In this document: piece by piece, positions 1-11,114 of the stretch
How the letters are laid out: each line of letters opens with the position of its first letter
Numbering within the stretch: position 1 is the first letter of the stretch
From: Fragilaria crotonensis
Lineage: Eukaryota; Bacillariophyta; Fragilariophyceae; Fragilariales; Fragilariaceae
Direction of reading: 5' to 3'
NCBI GenBank assembly: GCA_022925895.1
Contig: JAKSYS010000097.1
Span: forward strand, 60,496 to 124,495
DNA length: 64,000 nucleotides
Made by a program: the position numbers and the translations under genes
Notes under the pieces: model-generated
Told to the model about the DNA's origin: nothing
The model's input: only the letters and a program-made list of their open reading frames with translations
Databases searched by the model: none

Positions 1-149
1 CCCACGAAAGCATTGGCTTCAAGGTTCAACTGCCGGAATTTAACTCTAACCAATTAGAAGTGCAAGCTGAGCGCAAAGCGAACACAAGTCGTGATTTGAA
101 AGCAATCGCGACCTGACTTCTTGTAGCCATCAACTTGACACAACTTTGG

Positions 150-293
150 TGATTTATTGTATGCGTTGTACGGTACACGACTGTACAGTATGCGGTACAA
201 TAGCTCGATCTCACAACTTGACCTATCCCATGATCTATACCCGTTACTAGCATATCGTTGCACCGTCTCCCTTAGCACGTCTACTTTTACTCA
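150..293 (+). repeat. 5' LTR (144 bp)
   Basis: Starts TGATTTATTGTATGCG and ends CTTTTACTCA; identical by eye to 6056-6199. It is short for a copia LTR. It contains GTAC-rich palindromic sequence like that found between genes elsewhere in the window. Confidence 0.85.
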
Positions 294-787
294 GTTTATC
301 AGACCCATCGCTCTGGATGATGACGGACGAGGTCATCTGACGATTTCGATGGCAATGTACATGCTCTTAGTGAATAGGGCTGCTCCCTTCGCTCGCGTCG
401 AGTGACTCGTCAGCTGTGCCCAGGCATGCGTTGAACTGCCATAAAAATTACCCGTTGAAACCAGTGAACCATAACATGCGAGATGGTGCATGTGGCCTGA
501 ATCGGAATGAGGTGATTCGCTGATCCCCATTCAATTTGTCGAACCGATCTCGACAACCGATTGATGGATTGATCACATCCATCCTTCGATCCGTACCATC
601 GCGGATGAAAGATTCATACATCGCCCGTTAGGCAAGAGTATATATTATACAGTACGAATGATTATACTCGCACTGGCGTAATACGTGATCTCCGTTGAAC
701 GCATCCAACAGGGATTGACCCCGGAACTTCAGGGAGGGTCCTTGATCGCTCTTTCGGTTCTCTCCCGGTTTTGAGTTCTACGCCGAC

Positions 788-1875
788 ATGGATATCCTGC
801 AATGCGCACAGCCTTTTGCCGTATCGGGTTCTACGAACAGGCTGCACAAGCCCTCGTCGAGGACCAGGGCACCAACTCCCTATAGGAGATCAGACTTCTG
901 TCTGATGACAAGATCGAAAGACGCCCCGGAGGAACGATTCCTCCACCCAACGGGGCCGCCGTTGGACCCGCGCAGGTCCAGAACCGTTCTACCTTCTCCG
1001 TCAGGCACCAGGTGCCTCGGAGTTGTACAGTGGTCATCGCAAACGTTACGCTCGACAACATTTGCAGCATTTGCGAATATCGTGAGTACGAATCCACCAC
1101 AAGTATCCTGATGACTTGCCCGTCATCAACTTGAAGGACTGGCCGAAAAGGATAGAAGCCATCGGCAAATGCCCGCCCACGCTTGGTGGTTGAAGAATAT
1201 AAAATCCTGCTAGCGTACACCATTTGTGAGACCGAGGCGATTGCGCCAGATGAGGAGAACTTCCCAACAAGTGCAAGACGAAATGATAGCGACGGCAGAT
1301 CCTGTCTACCTTGTCAATCGTAAGAAGGTAGGGTACAGGGTCTTGCTCGCGTATCACTCGTAAAGGCCCTGTCTGGACGAATGACAAACCAGCGCGGAAA
1401 CTGGAGATGGTAGGATGGCCTATTAAAGCTTCTACGGCCATTACTTGGGCCCGCCGCATGGCCACGATGGCCGAAGACAAGCTGGAGTATACAGTCTACC
1501 ACAGCGAGCAGCGTCGCTCGAATTTCGACAAATACGTGCACAAGCAGCAGCACTTGGTGTTGGAAGGCTTGATAGAGCACGGACATGTGGGTATTGATCC
1601 ACATTCGAAGGCTCGACACTTGTCTTGTTGATGGTATCAAAACCGACAAGTTTGATGCCGTCAAAACTCGCATTACATCTGTGGAAATGTTGCGTTCCGA
1701 CTTTGAAGAAGCGTGCGTAACTTTATCCCTGGTCTACATTTGCCAGACTTCGAAGAAAGGATCTTGCTTCCAAGCGCCTCAAGTGTGGCATGGCGCGAGT
1801 GATAGTGTGATAACGAAGCGCAAAGAGAGCGACGTGCCGTCAACCGCTAGATGTCCCAATCGGCGATGCAACTGA
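788..1875 (+). pseudogene. Gag remnant of the old copia element
   Basis: Reading across frames gives stretches typical of Gag in this diatom copia group: a segment around 800-900 containing GFYEQAAQALVEDQG, then LKDWPKR near 1130, then KLEYTVYHSEQRR near 1480 and DGIKTDKFDAVKTRI near 1630. Stops and frame changes separate them, so no single long frame remains. The assignment rests on order and on recognition of the family; a CCHC knuckle was not found. Similarity to full-length diatom Gag proteins would need a database search. Confidence 0.6.
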
Positions 1876-2264
1876 AGAAGACCTCGGTTGCAGTAATGAC
1901 AGCACTCTCTTTCACAGGACTCCGGCATGTCAGCCGATGAGCCTTGCAACGTGTGCAAACAATGGCACCAGCAATCGCATGAACGCGGCGCTCACGCGCC
2001 AGAAGAAAGTCTCTAACGAAGAGCCCAAGAAGTGATGCTGTGCACGCTTGGCCGCCATTCGAACGTTGGGATTGCTCGACAAGTCGGTTGCCCATGAATC
2101 TGCATCCGACCACTGTGCCATAGTAGGCAGTAATTGTTTAGTAGTCCGTGACTACGATCGTCAGATAAAACGTGTCGGGTTACAACACATCAGGTCCTGT
2201 CGCCACGGATCTTTAAACTGTTTCGGCGGCGCTCGCGTTTGATGATTTCGTAAGCGGTGAAACA

Positions 2265-2848
2265 GTGATTCGTCTCATGGTTCATCAGGCGATACATATC
2301 CCTGATATCGCACCGAATGATGTTATTCTTGTGAACAACATTCCTCGTTTCTTAACCGAAAATGGCAATGACCTGACACACTCGTTGCTGGTGATTCCCA
2401 CCGCTGACGACACCTCCGCCCCGTACGTGTCTCCGCTCTCGGTGCGCGGCGTCACCTTGACCTTTCGGACGCGACAGTCGCCCATTGAAGCATATGGGAC
2501 GCTCCCTCATGTTACGCTCACGGGCGAAGATCTCCCGTGGGACCCCTATGACAACGTTTTCACCGACGAGGAAGCTGCCCTCACGAAATACCTGTTGGAA
2601 ACAGGGGACCGAATCGGAGCACCGCCACCGTCCAGGCGACTACTATGCTCGGTTTCCAACATGTAATTCGCTCGGAAACAGGGGACCGAATCGGGGCACC
2701 GCCACCATCCAGGCGACTACTATTCTCGGTTTCTAACATGCATTCGCTCGCAAGCGAATTACAGAATTATAACGAGGACTCGATGCGACGCGCGACTGCA
2801 TCGCTTCGGTCGTTGCTCGCCGGAAAGCCATTTGGTCCTCAACGCTAG
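2265..2848 (+). pseudogene. Copia pol fragment (segment between Gag and integrase)
   Basis: An open stretch from 2265 to 2666 contains LMVHQAIHIPDIAPND, NDLTHSLLVIPTADDTSAPY and VTLTGEDLPWDPYDNVF, which I recognise as a recurrent segment of diatom copia polyproteins between the protease and integrase regions. A 77-bp internal duplication disrupts it, and the frame continues in another phase as SVSNMHSLASELQNYNEDS. Homology to other diatom copies is from recognition, not a search. Confidence 0.6.
2597..2750 (+). repeat. 77-bp tandem duplication inside the old pol fragment
   Basis: The unit GGAAACAGGGGACCGAATCG begins at 2597 and again at 2674. The two copies differ at several positions. The duplication shifts the frame (77 is not a multiple of three) and contributes to the loss of the reading frame. 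Confidence 0.85.
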
Positions 2849-4020
2849 TTGGCAAGGGATTGGGGAATTAACATGCAAACTGCGAAGCGTATGCTGTACC
2901 ATATACATGACGACTCGTCAATGTGCTGGCGTAGTACTACGCACCACCGTACTGCATCCGATGCTGTCACGTCGGCTCTGCACTAACGTCTATCAGCTAC
3001 GGTACCTGGTACCGTTGTCATTCACATCGCCTGATTGCTTCTTCACTGACACTCTGATATTGAATACTACTAATTCGCGAAGGAATTGTAAATATGTACA
3101 AGTATTCGCAACGTCCGATGGCTGTGTCGTGCGTACTGTGTACACCATGATGAAAACGGACCACGGAGCCACACACGCTGTGGTCAAAACCTGCGGAGGC
3201 CGCAATCAGACAATGGAAGAAGGGTGTCGGGAGGCAAACGATTCGATCCGGTACGCCCAAGCGCCTTTGGGATGATTGCCTGGAATGAGAGGCGTATGTT
3301 AGATTTCTAACCACGCACGACATCTGTAAACTTGACGGGTGAGGCCGTTTCCAGCGGCTGAACTGCTGTCGTACCACCATTTGCGCTGTTCGAGTGCATC
3401 GCTGGTGTTGGGCCACGATTTGGGCCCTGATATCCAGAAAGGTCCCGCCCGCTATGACAAGGAAAGTCCTTACTAAGCGGAATGGCCAAACGGTTTATTG
3501 TTCGACTGTTCGCTTGTTGACGCCAGACAAATTGGCGGACGAGTCGATGAAGAAACAAAGTGCGAGGACTTTACGGAGAAGGCAAACTCGATTCTAGGGA
3601 CGAATACAAATGTGAGGATTTTGCGACAAACCCAGGATTTGTTGACCTAGAGACTCTGCCTAACATTCTCGAATTACGTCGATGATGATGACGGCGAAGT
3701 GTCTTGAGTTCCTGACGCCGATGATGAGCCTGGTGCTGACACGTTCAATCAGTCTATTAGGGCCGAGGTGACTCTGCCAAACGACGATAAGATATTGAGT
3801 GCAAAGGTTCAAAGCTGACAGGTTGCACTTGCTTGATGGAAGTCCTGTTTGAAGGGCGAACCACAATCTGATCTTGCTTGGACACTCGAACTTTAATGTT
3901 GAGTTCGCCGACGGCCAAACGGCAGAACTATCGGCCAACGTGATGATGCAGAAGACGTATACAATGTGCAACACAGAGGGCAATCGATTTCTCCTGCAGA
4001 AGGGGATTGTTCATCATGAA

Positions 4021-4413
4021 GAAGACGGTTCTGCGGTCTAACTTGCAGATATGCTCGTCCAGCACGGATTGAATCGCCATCATCGCGAAACGACAAAGGG
4101 TTGGCAACTCTATGTCGAATGGAACAAGGAAGCATTTGTTCATGAGAACAACTCGCGGACTTGGAAGAGTCCAATCCCGTGGAGTTTGCTGACTATGCAA
4201 TCGCTCAAGGAATCAAGAGCGAACCCGCTTTCGCGTGGTGGGTCCCATTCACAATTAAAGCGGCGCGATCGGATAATTGCGACTATAAATAACCGATACT
4301 ACAAGCGGGTGCATAAATTTGGACTCGAAGTTCCAAAACATATGAGGATTGCACCCGCGTCGACCTCGAAAACGGTAACATTTTATGGCGGTATGCCTTT
4401 CGGACTGAGATGA
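4021..4413 (+). pseudogene. Copia pol fragment upstream of the RT region
   Basis: The translation contains GWQLYVEWNKEAFVHENNS and, one frame away, EPAFAWWVPF followed by KRRDRIIATINNRYYKRVHK and FGLEVPK. This order (strand-rich linker, then WWVP, then a basic stretch) is the usual entry into the RT region of diatom copia proteins. The expected RT core with YVDD does not follow; the next 1 kb is frame-broken. Confidence 0.55.
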
Positions 4414-5495
4414 CTAAGGTGCGAATAGCCTTTCAGGTAATGAGAGGTGACTCGGAACCTCCTCCATTTTTGGGAAGACCCACTGCCATCTTGTTTTTGA
4501 TATTCAGATGGACGTCGAACGGAAAGCTTGCTTGGTGGCCGGCGGCCACGTGACGAAATCGCAGCCTACGTATGTGGCATACGCAAGCGTTCTTTCAAAC
4601 TATTGGCTGATCTCAACGACTTAGAGGTGACAGTTGCCAACATTGAAAATGATTACCTGACGGCACCAGAGAGTGAGAAGATCCGGTGTCGACTCGGTCT
4701 GTTATTTGAGGCCAATGCTGAAATAGCGGCAGCAATTGTTCGGGCACTATACAGTCTTTGAACTGCTGATGCAGATTTCATGTATCGTTTGGCCGACTAC
4801 ATGATTGCGGCGTTTGGGCTGAGGATCATGCGTGGCAGATCCGGATGCGTGTCTAAGGTCTACCTCTATTTGCGACCCTGAGTTTTACTTGGGTACGACG
4901 TTGTGAAATGCCACCACGTTGCCGAACGGAGTGCAACGTTGGGCGATGAGCGAGTTCGTCCAGTGAGTACATCCACGAGGCCGTGCACAAACGTTCAGAA
5001 GTTCCATGATGTAAACTTCCCCACGCGGCATTGGATATAGCAAGCAGAGAGACCGTTCCTTCCAGCTATGTGCCTGGAGTCGATGTTACTAGCCCGTTGT
5101 TGGACGCGACCTCTCTTCGTTCTCCCAGACGCAGATTGGTGTTCTGCGATGGTGCATTGACTTGGGGCGAATCGATATCACAACTGAGATGTCGGAGTTG
5201 TTGTTTTTGTCTTGCTCAAGCGACCTCGTGACGGCCATTTGACCGCTGTCTTTTATACTTCGCGACTATCTCAATACGAAGAAATACAACGCAAGGACTG
5301 CGTTCGACCCGACGTATCTCGTGATAGACATGCCCTCGTCTAAGTAATGCGATTGGAAGCAATGTTACGGGAACGTGAAGGAGGCGAAACCTCCGAATAC
5401 GCCGGAGCCACAAGGGAAGCAGTAGATCTTTGCCTACTTGTGGATTCCGATCATGCCGGAGCTTCACGAACAGGTGAATTAGCTTCATCATCAAC

Positions 5496-5898
5496 ATGAA
5501 TCAGCAGCCGCTGATTACGTGGTTCTTCTCAAGGAAACAGTCCACGATTGAGACTAGTGTCCTCGGGGCCAAATTCGTGGCAATGAAGCAAGGCATGGGT
5601 ACTCTTTGCAGTCTTCGCCACAGGCTCCGAATGATGGGTGTACAGCTATCCGGTCCCTCCTTCATTTGTTTGGGGACATGTGATACACAACACGCAACGA
5701 CCCGAATCGACTTTGAAAAAGAAGTCCAATTCCGTACGTAATCATACAGTTCGCGAGGCGGTAGCTCTGGGTGAATGTCTGACTGGACATGTGTCAATCC
5801 ACGACAACCCCGCGGACATAAGTATGAAGTTTATCCCAGGTGGACAGAAGTATGATCACCTTGTGGGATTGATCTTCGACCTTGCCGATCATCGTTGA
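5496..5898 (+). pseudogene. Copia RNase H remnant
   Basis: Contains TIETSVLGAKFVAMKQGM and LRHRLRMMGVQLSGPS, the E-containing helix of copia RNase H, then in another frame NTQRPESTLKKKSNSV and TGHVSIHDNPADISMK, the C-terminal part. A frame change lies near 5640. The end of the frame lies about 160 bp upstream of the right LTR, as expected for a copia element. Confidence 0.75.
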
Positions 5899-6055
5899 TA
5901 ACCCCTCATTGAGGTTCGAAGGGTTCTACGGGTTACCTTGATCGTCTTTTGACGACTAAATATCACTTTGATCCGATGTTTCGTTTACATCTTGCTCGCT
6001 ATATTACGACGAACTAAGCGACTCGCCCGACTTCGTCTGATTAGTTCGAGGGGAC

Positions 6056-6199
6056 TGATTTATTGTATGCGTTGTACGGTACACGACTGTACAGTATGCG
6101 GTACAATAGCTCGATCTCACAACTTGACCTATCCCATGATCTATACCCGTTACTAGCATATCGTTGCACCGTCTCCCTTAGCACGTCTACTTTTACTCA
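6056..6199 (+). repeat. 3' LTR (144 bp)
   Basis: Second copy of the TG...CA repeat, preceded by the purine run GAGGGGAC and followed by TTGG matching the left flank. Confidence 0.85.
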
Positions 6200-7733
6200 T
6201 TGGTGTCATCAAAACTCAAAACTGAAGTTTTCACCGACTCTTCGAGCCATCCATTCAGTCAAGATTCCCGGTCAAACGCGCACCGCGCACTAAACCTTGA
6301 ACGCTACTTTAGAGAAGATTCGTTTTCGGTTATTTCTTTGATATTTCCTCAACGAAGAAAACCTGAACAACTAGCCGCCACCAACCTCAGAACCCTCGTC
6401 GACTTGACCCCCACTTCTTACTCCGCTTTGATTCCACCATCCAAGTCGTTCTCTTGCATAAACCGCCATCGTAGCGTGAGCTCGTGCAAAGGTGAGTATT
6501 GAGATTTCACACTTCGGCCGTTCGCATCGCATTGGTGATCAGTGATCACGAATCACGACCAAACTTCAACCCTGTGTTCGCCCGCCTGTCCTTTCTGCGT
6601 TTGACACGGGACGTTTCACAATGCTGACGTCGTTCCTGTCATCTTCTGCTGTAAAATCGCTAGCTCGGCTTGAAGCTGTGGCACCTAATTCCTTCTACTG
6701 CCCCTAGGACTCTGAAACATCTGTAAATGTGAATTTTGATTCGATGGCCTCAAGTGAAGAACAGTGACCTCACCCCACCACGCGCCAATCGGCTTTCACG
6801 GAGAATCGAAATTCGAGATTCGCATAACACCACCACTCAATTCATTGTTATTCGTTTCATTGTTTTAGCCCATCCGCACATTTCAGGTCGAACCAGAACC
6901 ACGAGGACTGCCTCCACTACTACGATAATCGAATGATGAATAAAGGATCGACAACTTGCGCAAGTCAGTCGTCAGGGTCTGAGAGAGCACACCCATCACG
7001 CCGACGATCATAGACCATCCCCATGCCTTCATATCATGTTCCACGAACGAATTCCGAAGTTCAACTCCACGAAGACACAGAGGCCGCGGAGTGGAGAGAT
7101 CTCTGCATGTTTTACCGAATAGTAAACGGTATCCAAGACAGGCAAGCTTTACACGCCAGCCACGATGGAGACAATGATGGCTTCAGGATTAGCTCCAACG
7201 AAAGCTTTGACCACACCTCCTTACAAGAGCATCATTCAAGGTGGCCAGTGGAATCAGTGACTCCGAATGATTCTTCAGAGGAGTTTTGATACTCCCAGAC
7301 TAACATGCATTGTGAGCTTCCGCAAGGGCTCCAACACATCTTGTCTAATGAGTTCGAAACTAGACCTGATGTCAATGATGGTTGGTCCATCACTGGATAT
7401 GATGAAGTGGACCCCGGCCACAAGATAGTTGCCGTAGTCGAGGCTGACAACGTGGATGACGATGGAGTCTTCAGTATGGAGTTATGATCTCGCACACATT
7501 CCCTCTTACCGCGCTATTATACTTACCGCCACAACGACATGTTCCTGCCCTTTGCAAGGAAGCCTATGACGCTATGATAGTGGCGCTGCTCGAGCTAAAT
7601 TCACGGTATACGCTAATTCCGAAATAAACGCATAGATGATTTTGATCTCAATCAACTGCGTTGCTTTACTTATGCATAGAACCTAGATTGACGAGTAACA
7701 AGAACTTCCAATATTGGTGCAACTGTGAATCTT
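6200..7733. other. Gene-poor flank with a degenerate coding-like repeat
   Basis: No intact gene is supported. A frame at 7023-7289 and the following 7305-7487 form a coding-like block. Part of the latter (FETRPDVNDG and VEADNVDDDG) recurs on the far side of the 12-kb transposon near 20780-20890. I do not recognise its function. Confidence 0.4.
7252..7480 (+). repeat. Left copy of a diverged direct repeat flanking the giant transposon
   Basis: Shares an ordered set of short matches with 20661-20892: a stretch encoding VESVTPN, then FETR.DVNDG, then GAGGCTGACAACGTGGATG. The copies are in the same orientation and diverged, with spacing differences. They may be two members of a local repeat family or remains of a tandem duplication into which the element inserted. 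Confidence 0.55.
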
Positions 7734-7735
7734 TA

Positions 7736-7748
7736 CATCTAAGGGCAC
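7736..7748 (+). repeat. Left terminal inverted repeat
   Basis: CATCTAAGGGCAC, preceded by TA. About 475 bp of AT-rich DNA, with several TACGTA-like palindromes, lies between it and the transposase start. Confidence 0.65.
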
Positions 7749-8223
7749 AAGGATGAGGTTCAACATTATTAACTTAAGTTTTTTTTCATTTAAATGAATT
7801 AAACTACATATGTATGTATTCCGTTCGTTATTCGGTGATGTGTTTGCGTAAATCTGAGTAAATTAAAAAGCCGTTATTCATTGTTTTCTTACATACGCAA
7901 TACATATGCCGGGGTATGAAGTTAATCATTCTCATACGTACGTAATGATACCAAGTTTTACGCGTTTAGTTCATTTTCTGCAACAATTTCATTATTCCGT
8001 GATTTTTGTTAATGAAATCTGTGCTTTTGTTCTCGGTTACTACGAGTGTGAGTTCAGGAATCTGAATCTCTGATCAGGTTTATAATGGCACTCTATCACA
8101 CTGATTGCCTTTGCCTGATAGAGCAGCCACCACAACCAGTATTTCGCCTTGTTACTAATTGCCACTTTGCATCCGTTTCTGGTTGCACGATTGCTGCTGA
8201 GATATTGTTTTGTTTCTTTTGTC

Positions 8224-11001
8224 ATGTCATCTTTTGTCTGTCTCAATCCTCACTGCAGCGGACGCCGTCGGCGGTTTGTAAGCGAGAAATCGTTTGGAAT
8301 GCATTTACAAAAATCCACTTCGTGTTGGCATTTCTTTCGTGCCCGTATGTCTGCAGGTAAAGGTTCCGCGTTAGACACTAGTTGCGTTATGGTGCCCTGC
8401 CCAACAAACCGTGCGGCGGAAGACGCTAACGCCGTCTACGCAAGCTCTCAACGCGCTGTGCCGCTACGTTGTGATTTTGTAAACGACAATTTCTCTTCAT
8501 CAGGATCAACTGCTTTTCCAATTGAAGACGGCAATTTTCACCATGTTCCGTGTCCACCAAATGTGCCACACCAATCTTGTGCAGTGCCGCCTCCGCCTGT
8601 CTCTTTTCCATTCTCAACAAACCAAAAGTGGACTGTGGCACTACTTAAACTTCTGAATGATATGAATGCACCGGACTATGCTTTCGAAGCAATTCTAACA
8701 TGGGCACGTGCGGCCATCGCCGACGGCTTTTCCTTTCAACCAGAAGGAGGCAAAACACATCGCAGGAATGTTGATCGACTTTATGCTATGATGAATAATG
8801 CCACGCAGCTGTTGCCATCTGTACGCAGGGTTGACGTGCCACACGGTCCTCCGTGTGATGTCATAACATTTGATTTTGTTCCTCAACTGTTACAATTGTT
8901 ACAAAATCGAACCATTATGACCCAGGAAAATCTCCTTATTGATGTGCAGGACCCATTGCGACCGTACACCAGTCCCAATGGTGTTCGAGGCGAAGCTTTG
9001 TCCGGTCAGGTGTATCAAGATGCGTATCAACGCCTTGTTACCAATCCTCAACGTCAACTCTTTGTCCCAATCATACAATGGATTGATCGTACATCTGTCA
9101 CCGGGAATGACCGATTTTCACTCAAACCGTATATGTTTACTCCTGCCATATTTGCTGAGCCATTTCGACGCACCATCCCCGCATGGGGATTTCATGGATT
9201 CTTGCCAAAACCAAAACTTCTTCTGCGCAAAATCAGACATTCAAACTTGGTGACAACATTCGCAACTATCATGCGCAGTTACAGGTTGTGCTATCCTCAT
9301 TTCGGACGTCGTCTTCGCGCCTACGCAATGTCCATTTACCATTAGGACCAACCGGATCTATTCATGTTGATATTGTTACGTGCATTCTTTTTGTGATACA
9401 AGACATGCAAGAAGGGATGCTCTATGTGGTCGTTATGGCCCCACGCCGCAGGTGCAACGCCACTGTCGATCATGCAATGTCAGTTATGAAGATTTAGATT
9501 CTCCTTATTTTACGTGTCGGTACTTGTATGCCGCACCAATGGCAATGATTGCCTCCAGTGACGACAAGGCAATTCGTGTACGGTGGTCGCAACATGCAGT
9601 GCACAATGCCTTTCAAGACGAAGTGCTTGCTGATCATGTACGAGGTATCTTTGGTGCAACTCCTGTGGAAACCATGCATGCATTTCGCAAAGGTTTAATT
9701 GAGCACGTTACCTTTTTGGTGTTAGAAAATGTTCCGGTATCTCGCAAAGCAGCTTTGGACAATCTTGCAATTCAATTTCATCTCCGCCACCGGCAAACGT
9801 ATCGCAGAAAATATCCGGCTACCGATTTTAGCCGTGGAGTGACCAATCTAACAAAGGTAACAGCGCGCGAACGCCTCGGATTGGTTTTTCTATTTGTTAT
9901 TTTGTCTCAATATGATGAAGGCTGGGATATTTTGGACCACGTTTGAGCGCCGAAGCATTGCCACTGTGAAAAACATTGTTGAAGTGTTCGAAGCACTTCT
10001 CTGTTTTGATGCCTGGCTTATGCAGGACACATTTTGGGACAGCTCAACAGCACGACCGCAATTCAATCGGCACGTTCGTCGATCGAAGCGTTATTAAAAT
10101 TGTGTAAAACAATATCCCTGCAATGAAGGAAAATTGTTGGAAATTTCCAAAGTTTCATGAATTGTTGCACATTGTTGATGACATCGAACGATTTGGGGCA
10201 CCACGAAACTTTAATGCCGAACGACCAGAATCGCTATTGATTTATGCAGCCAAACGACCTGGGCGTCGGGCACAAAAACGACATGCAGGAATTTTGTATG
10301 AACTGCAATCTGCACAACGACTTGCAGACTCCCATATCATTAATTTGGTTCACACGTATCTGGGGTGACAATGAAGTTTTCGATAACTCAAGCGTTTCCG
10401 ACGTAAACAGCGATGATGATGACGACACAACCGAATCTGCCATTTTGCAAACGTCTGGCCACGCCACGTTTGCAACCGTGACGTGCGTCTTTGGGTGCCT
10501 CGAGTGGTATGGCATAGCTGTACTGACCTTCAACGGATGCGATTGCCAACAGCATTGCTCGAGTTTCTGACTGAACATTTTGGTCTTCATGTCCGCATTG
10601 CAACTGAATATGTGCGGCACATTTATACTTTTCGATGTCATCCTGCCTACCAATCTGGCGGAGCTGTCTACGATTGGATGAATGTCCAGTTCAATGATGA
10701 TAGTATTTGTCCTTGTCGATTAGCTGCCGTTGTTGTATTGGATGACGATCCAAACAACCCGGAGCGATTTGCTTTGGTTGTTCAGGCAGCAATGAAACGG
10801 TCGCACATTGATTCCGTTTTATTTACAGAATGGAGTTGGTCAAGCACCTACCTGACCATATCACCCAACGCAATTGATTCCCCTTGTTTTGTGGTTTCCA
10901 TTAAGGATGATGATTCAAAAGTTTTGGTAACAAAACCGTATGACGAGTGGCCCGCCCAGTTTACCACTCTCTATCACTATCCATCACAGAATTCAACTTA
11001 A
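8224..11001 (+). CDS. CACTA/Plavaka/KDZ-like transposase, frame-broken
   Basis: The first frame (ATG 8224 to 9345) opens with a zinc-finger-like C-x4-C...H...C stretch (SSFVCLNPHCSG, then MHLQKSTSCWHF). A long helical region with ILTWARAAI follows. The frame moves near 9240 to HVDIVTCILFVIQDMQEG, then near 9410 to ALCGRYG and FGATPVETMHAFRKGLIEHV, then near 9940, and resumes at 10123 with NCWKFPKFHELLHIVDDIER and NAERPES. This order (Asp-containing strand, G.Y., EtmH.f..G, KFHe.lH, then ER.ES) is that of TNP2/Plavaka/KDZ DDE transposases. The last frame, 10483-11001, adds a domain with FGLHVRIATEYVRHIY and CPCRLAAVVVLDDDPNNP of unknown fold. Shifts could be indel errors, introns or real decay. 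The family call is by motif order only. Confidence 0.55.
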
Positions 11002-11114
11002 ATTAATAAGATCAGAAATTAAATGTCAAACTTAATGTAAAGCAATCAACTTAATGTAAAGCAATCAAATGAATGTCATACGTAATGTAAATCATTCACA
11101 TAGATTGTAGTTCC

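Larger units (their letters stand above)
150..6199 (+). mobile_element. Degenerate Ty1/copia (CoDi-like) LTR retrotransposon
   Basis: Two identical 144-bp direct repeats with TG...CA ends sit at 150-293 and 6056-6199. TTGG precedes the left copy (146-149) and follows the right copy (6200-6203), which fits a short target duplication. Just inside the left LTR, TTATCAGA at 296-303 resembles the core of an initiator-Met tRNA primer site; GAGGGGAC at 6048-6055 is a possible polypurine tract. Between the LTRs, in order, are pieces that read like diatom copia Gag, an upstream pol segment, the linker before reverse transcriptase, and RNase H, all in changing frames. I see no intact reverse transcriptase. 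Identical LTRs with a decayed interior are odd: they suggest gene conversion, strong sequence constraint, or that part of the decay is sequence error. Confidence 0.8.
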
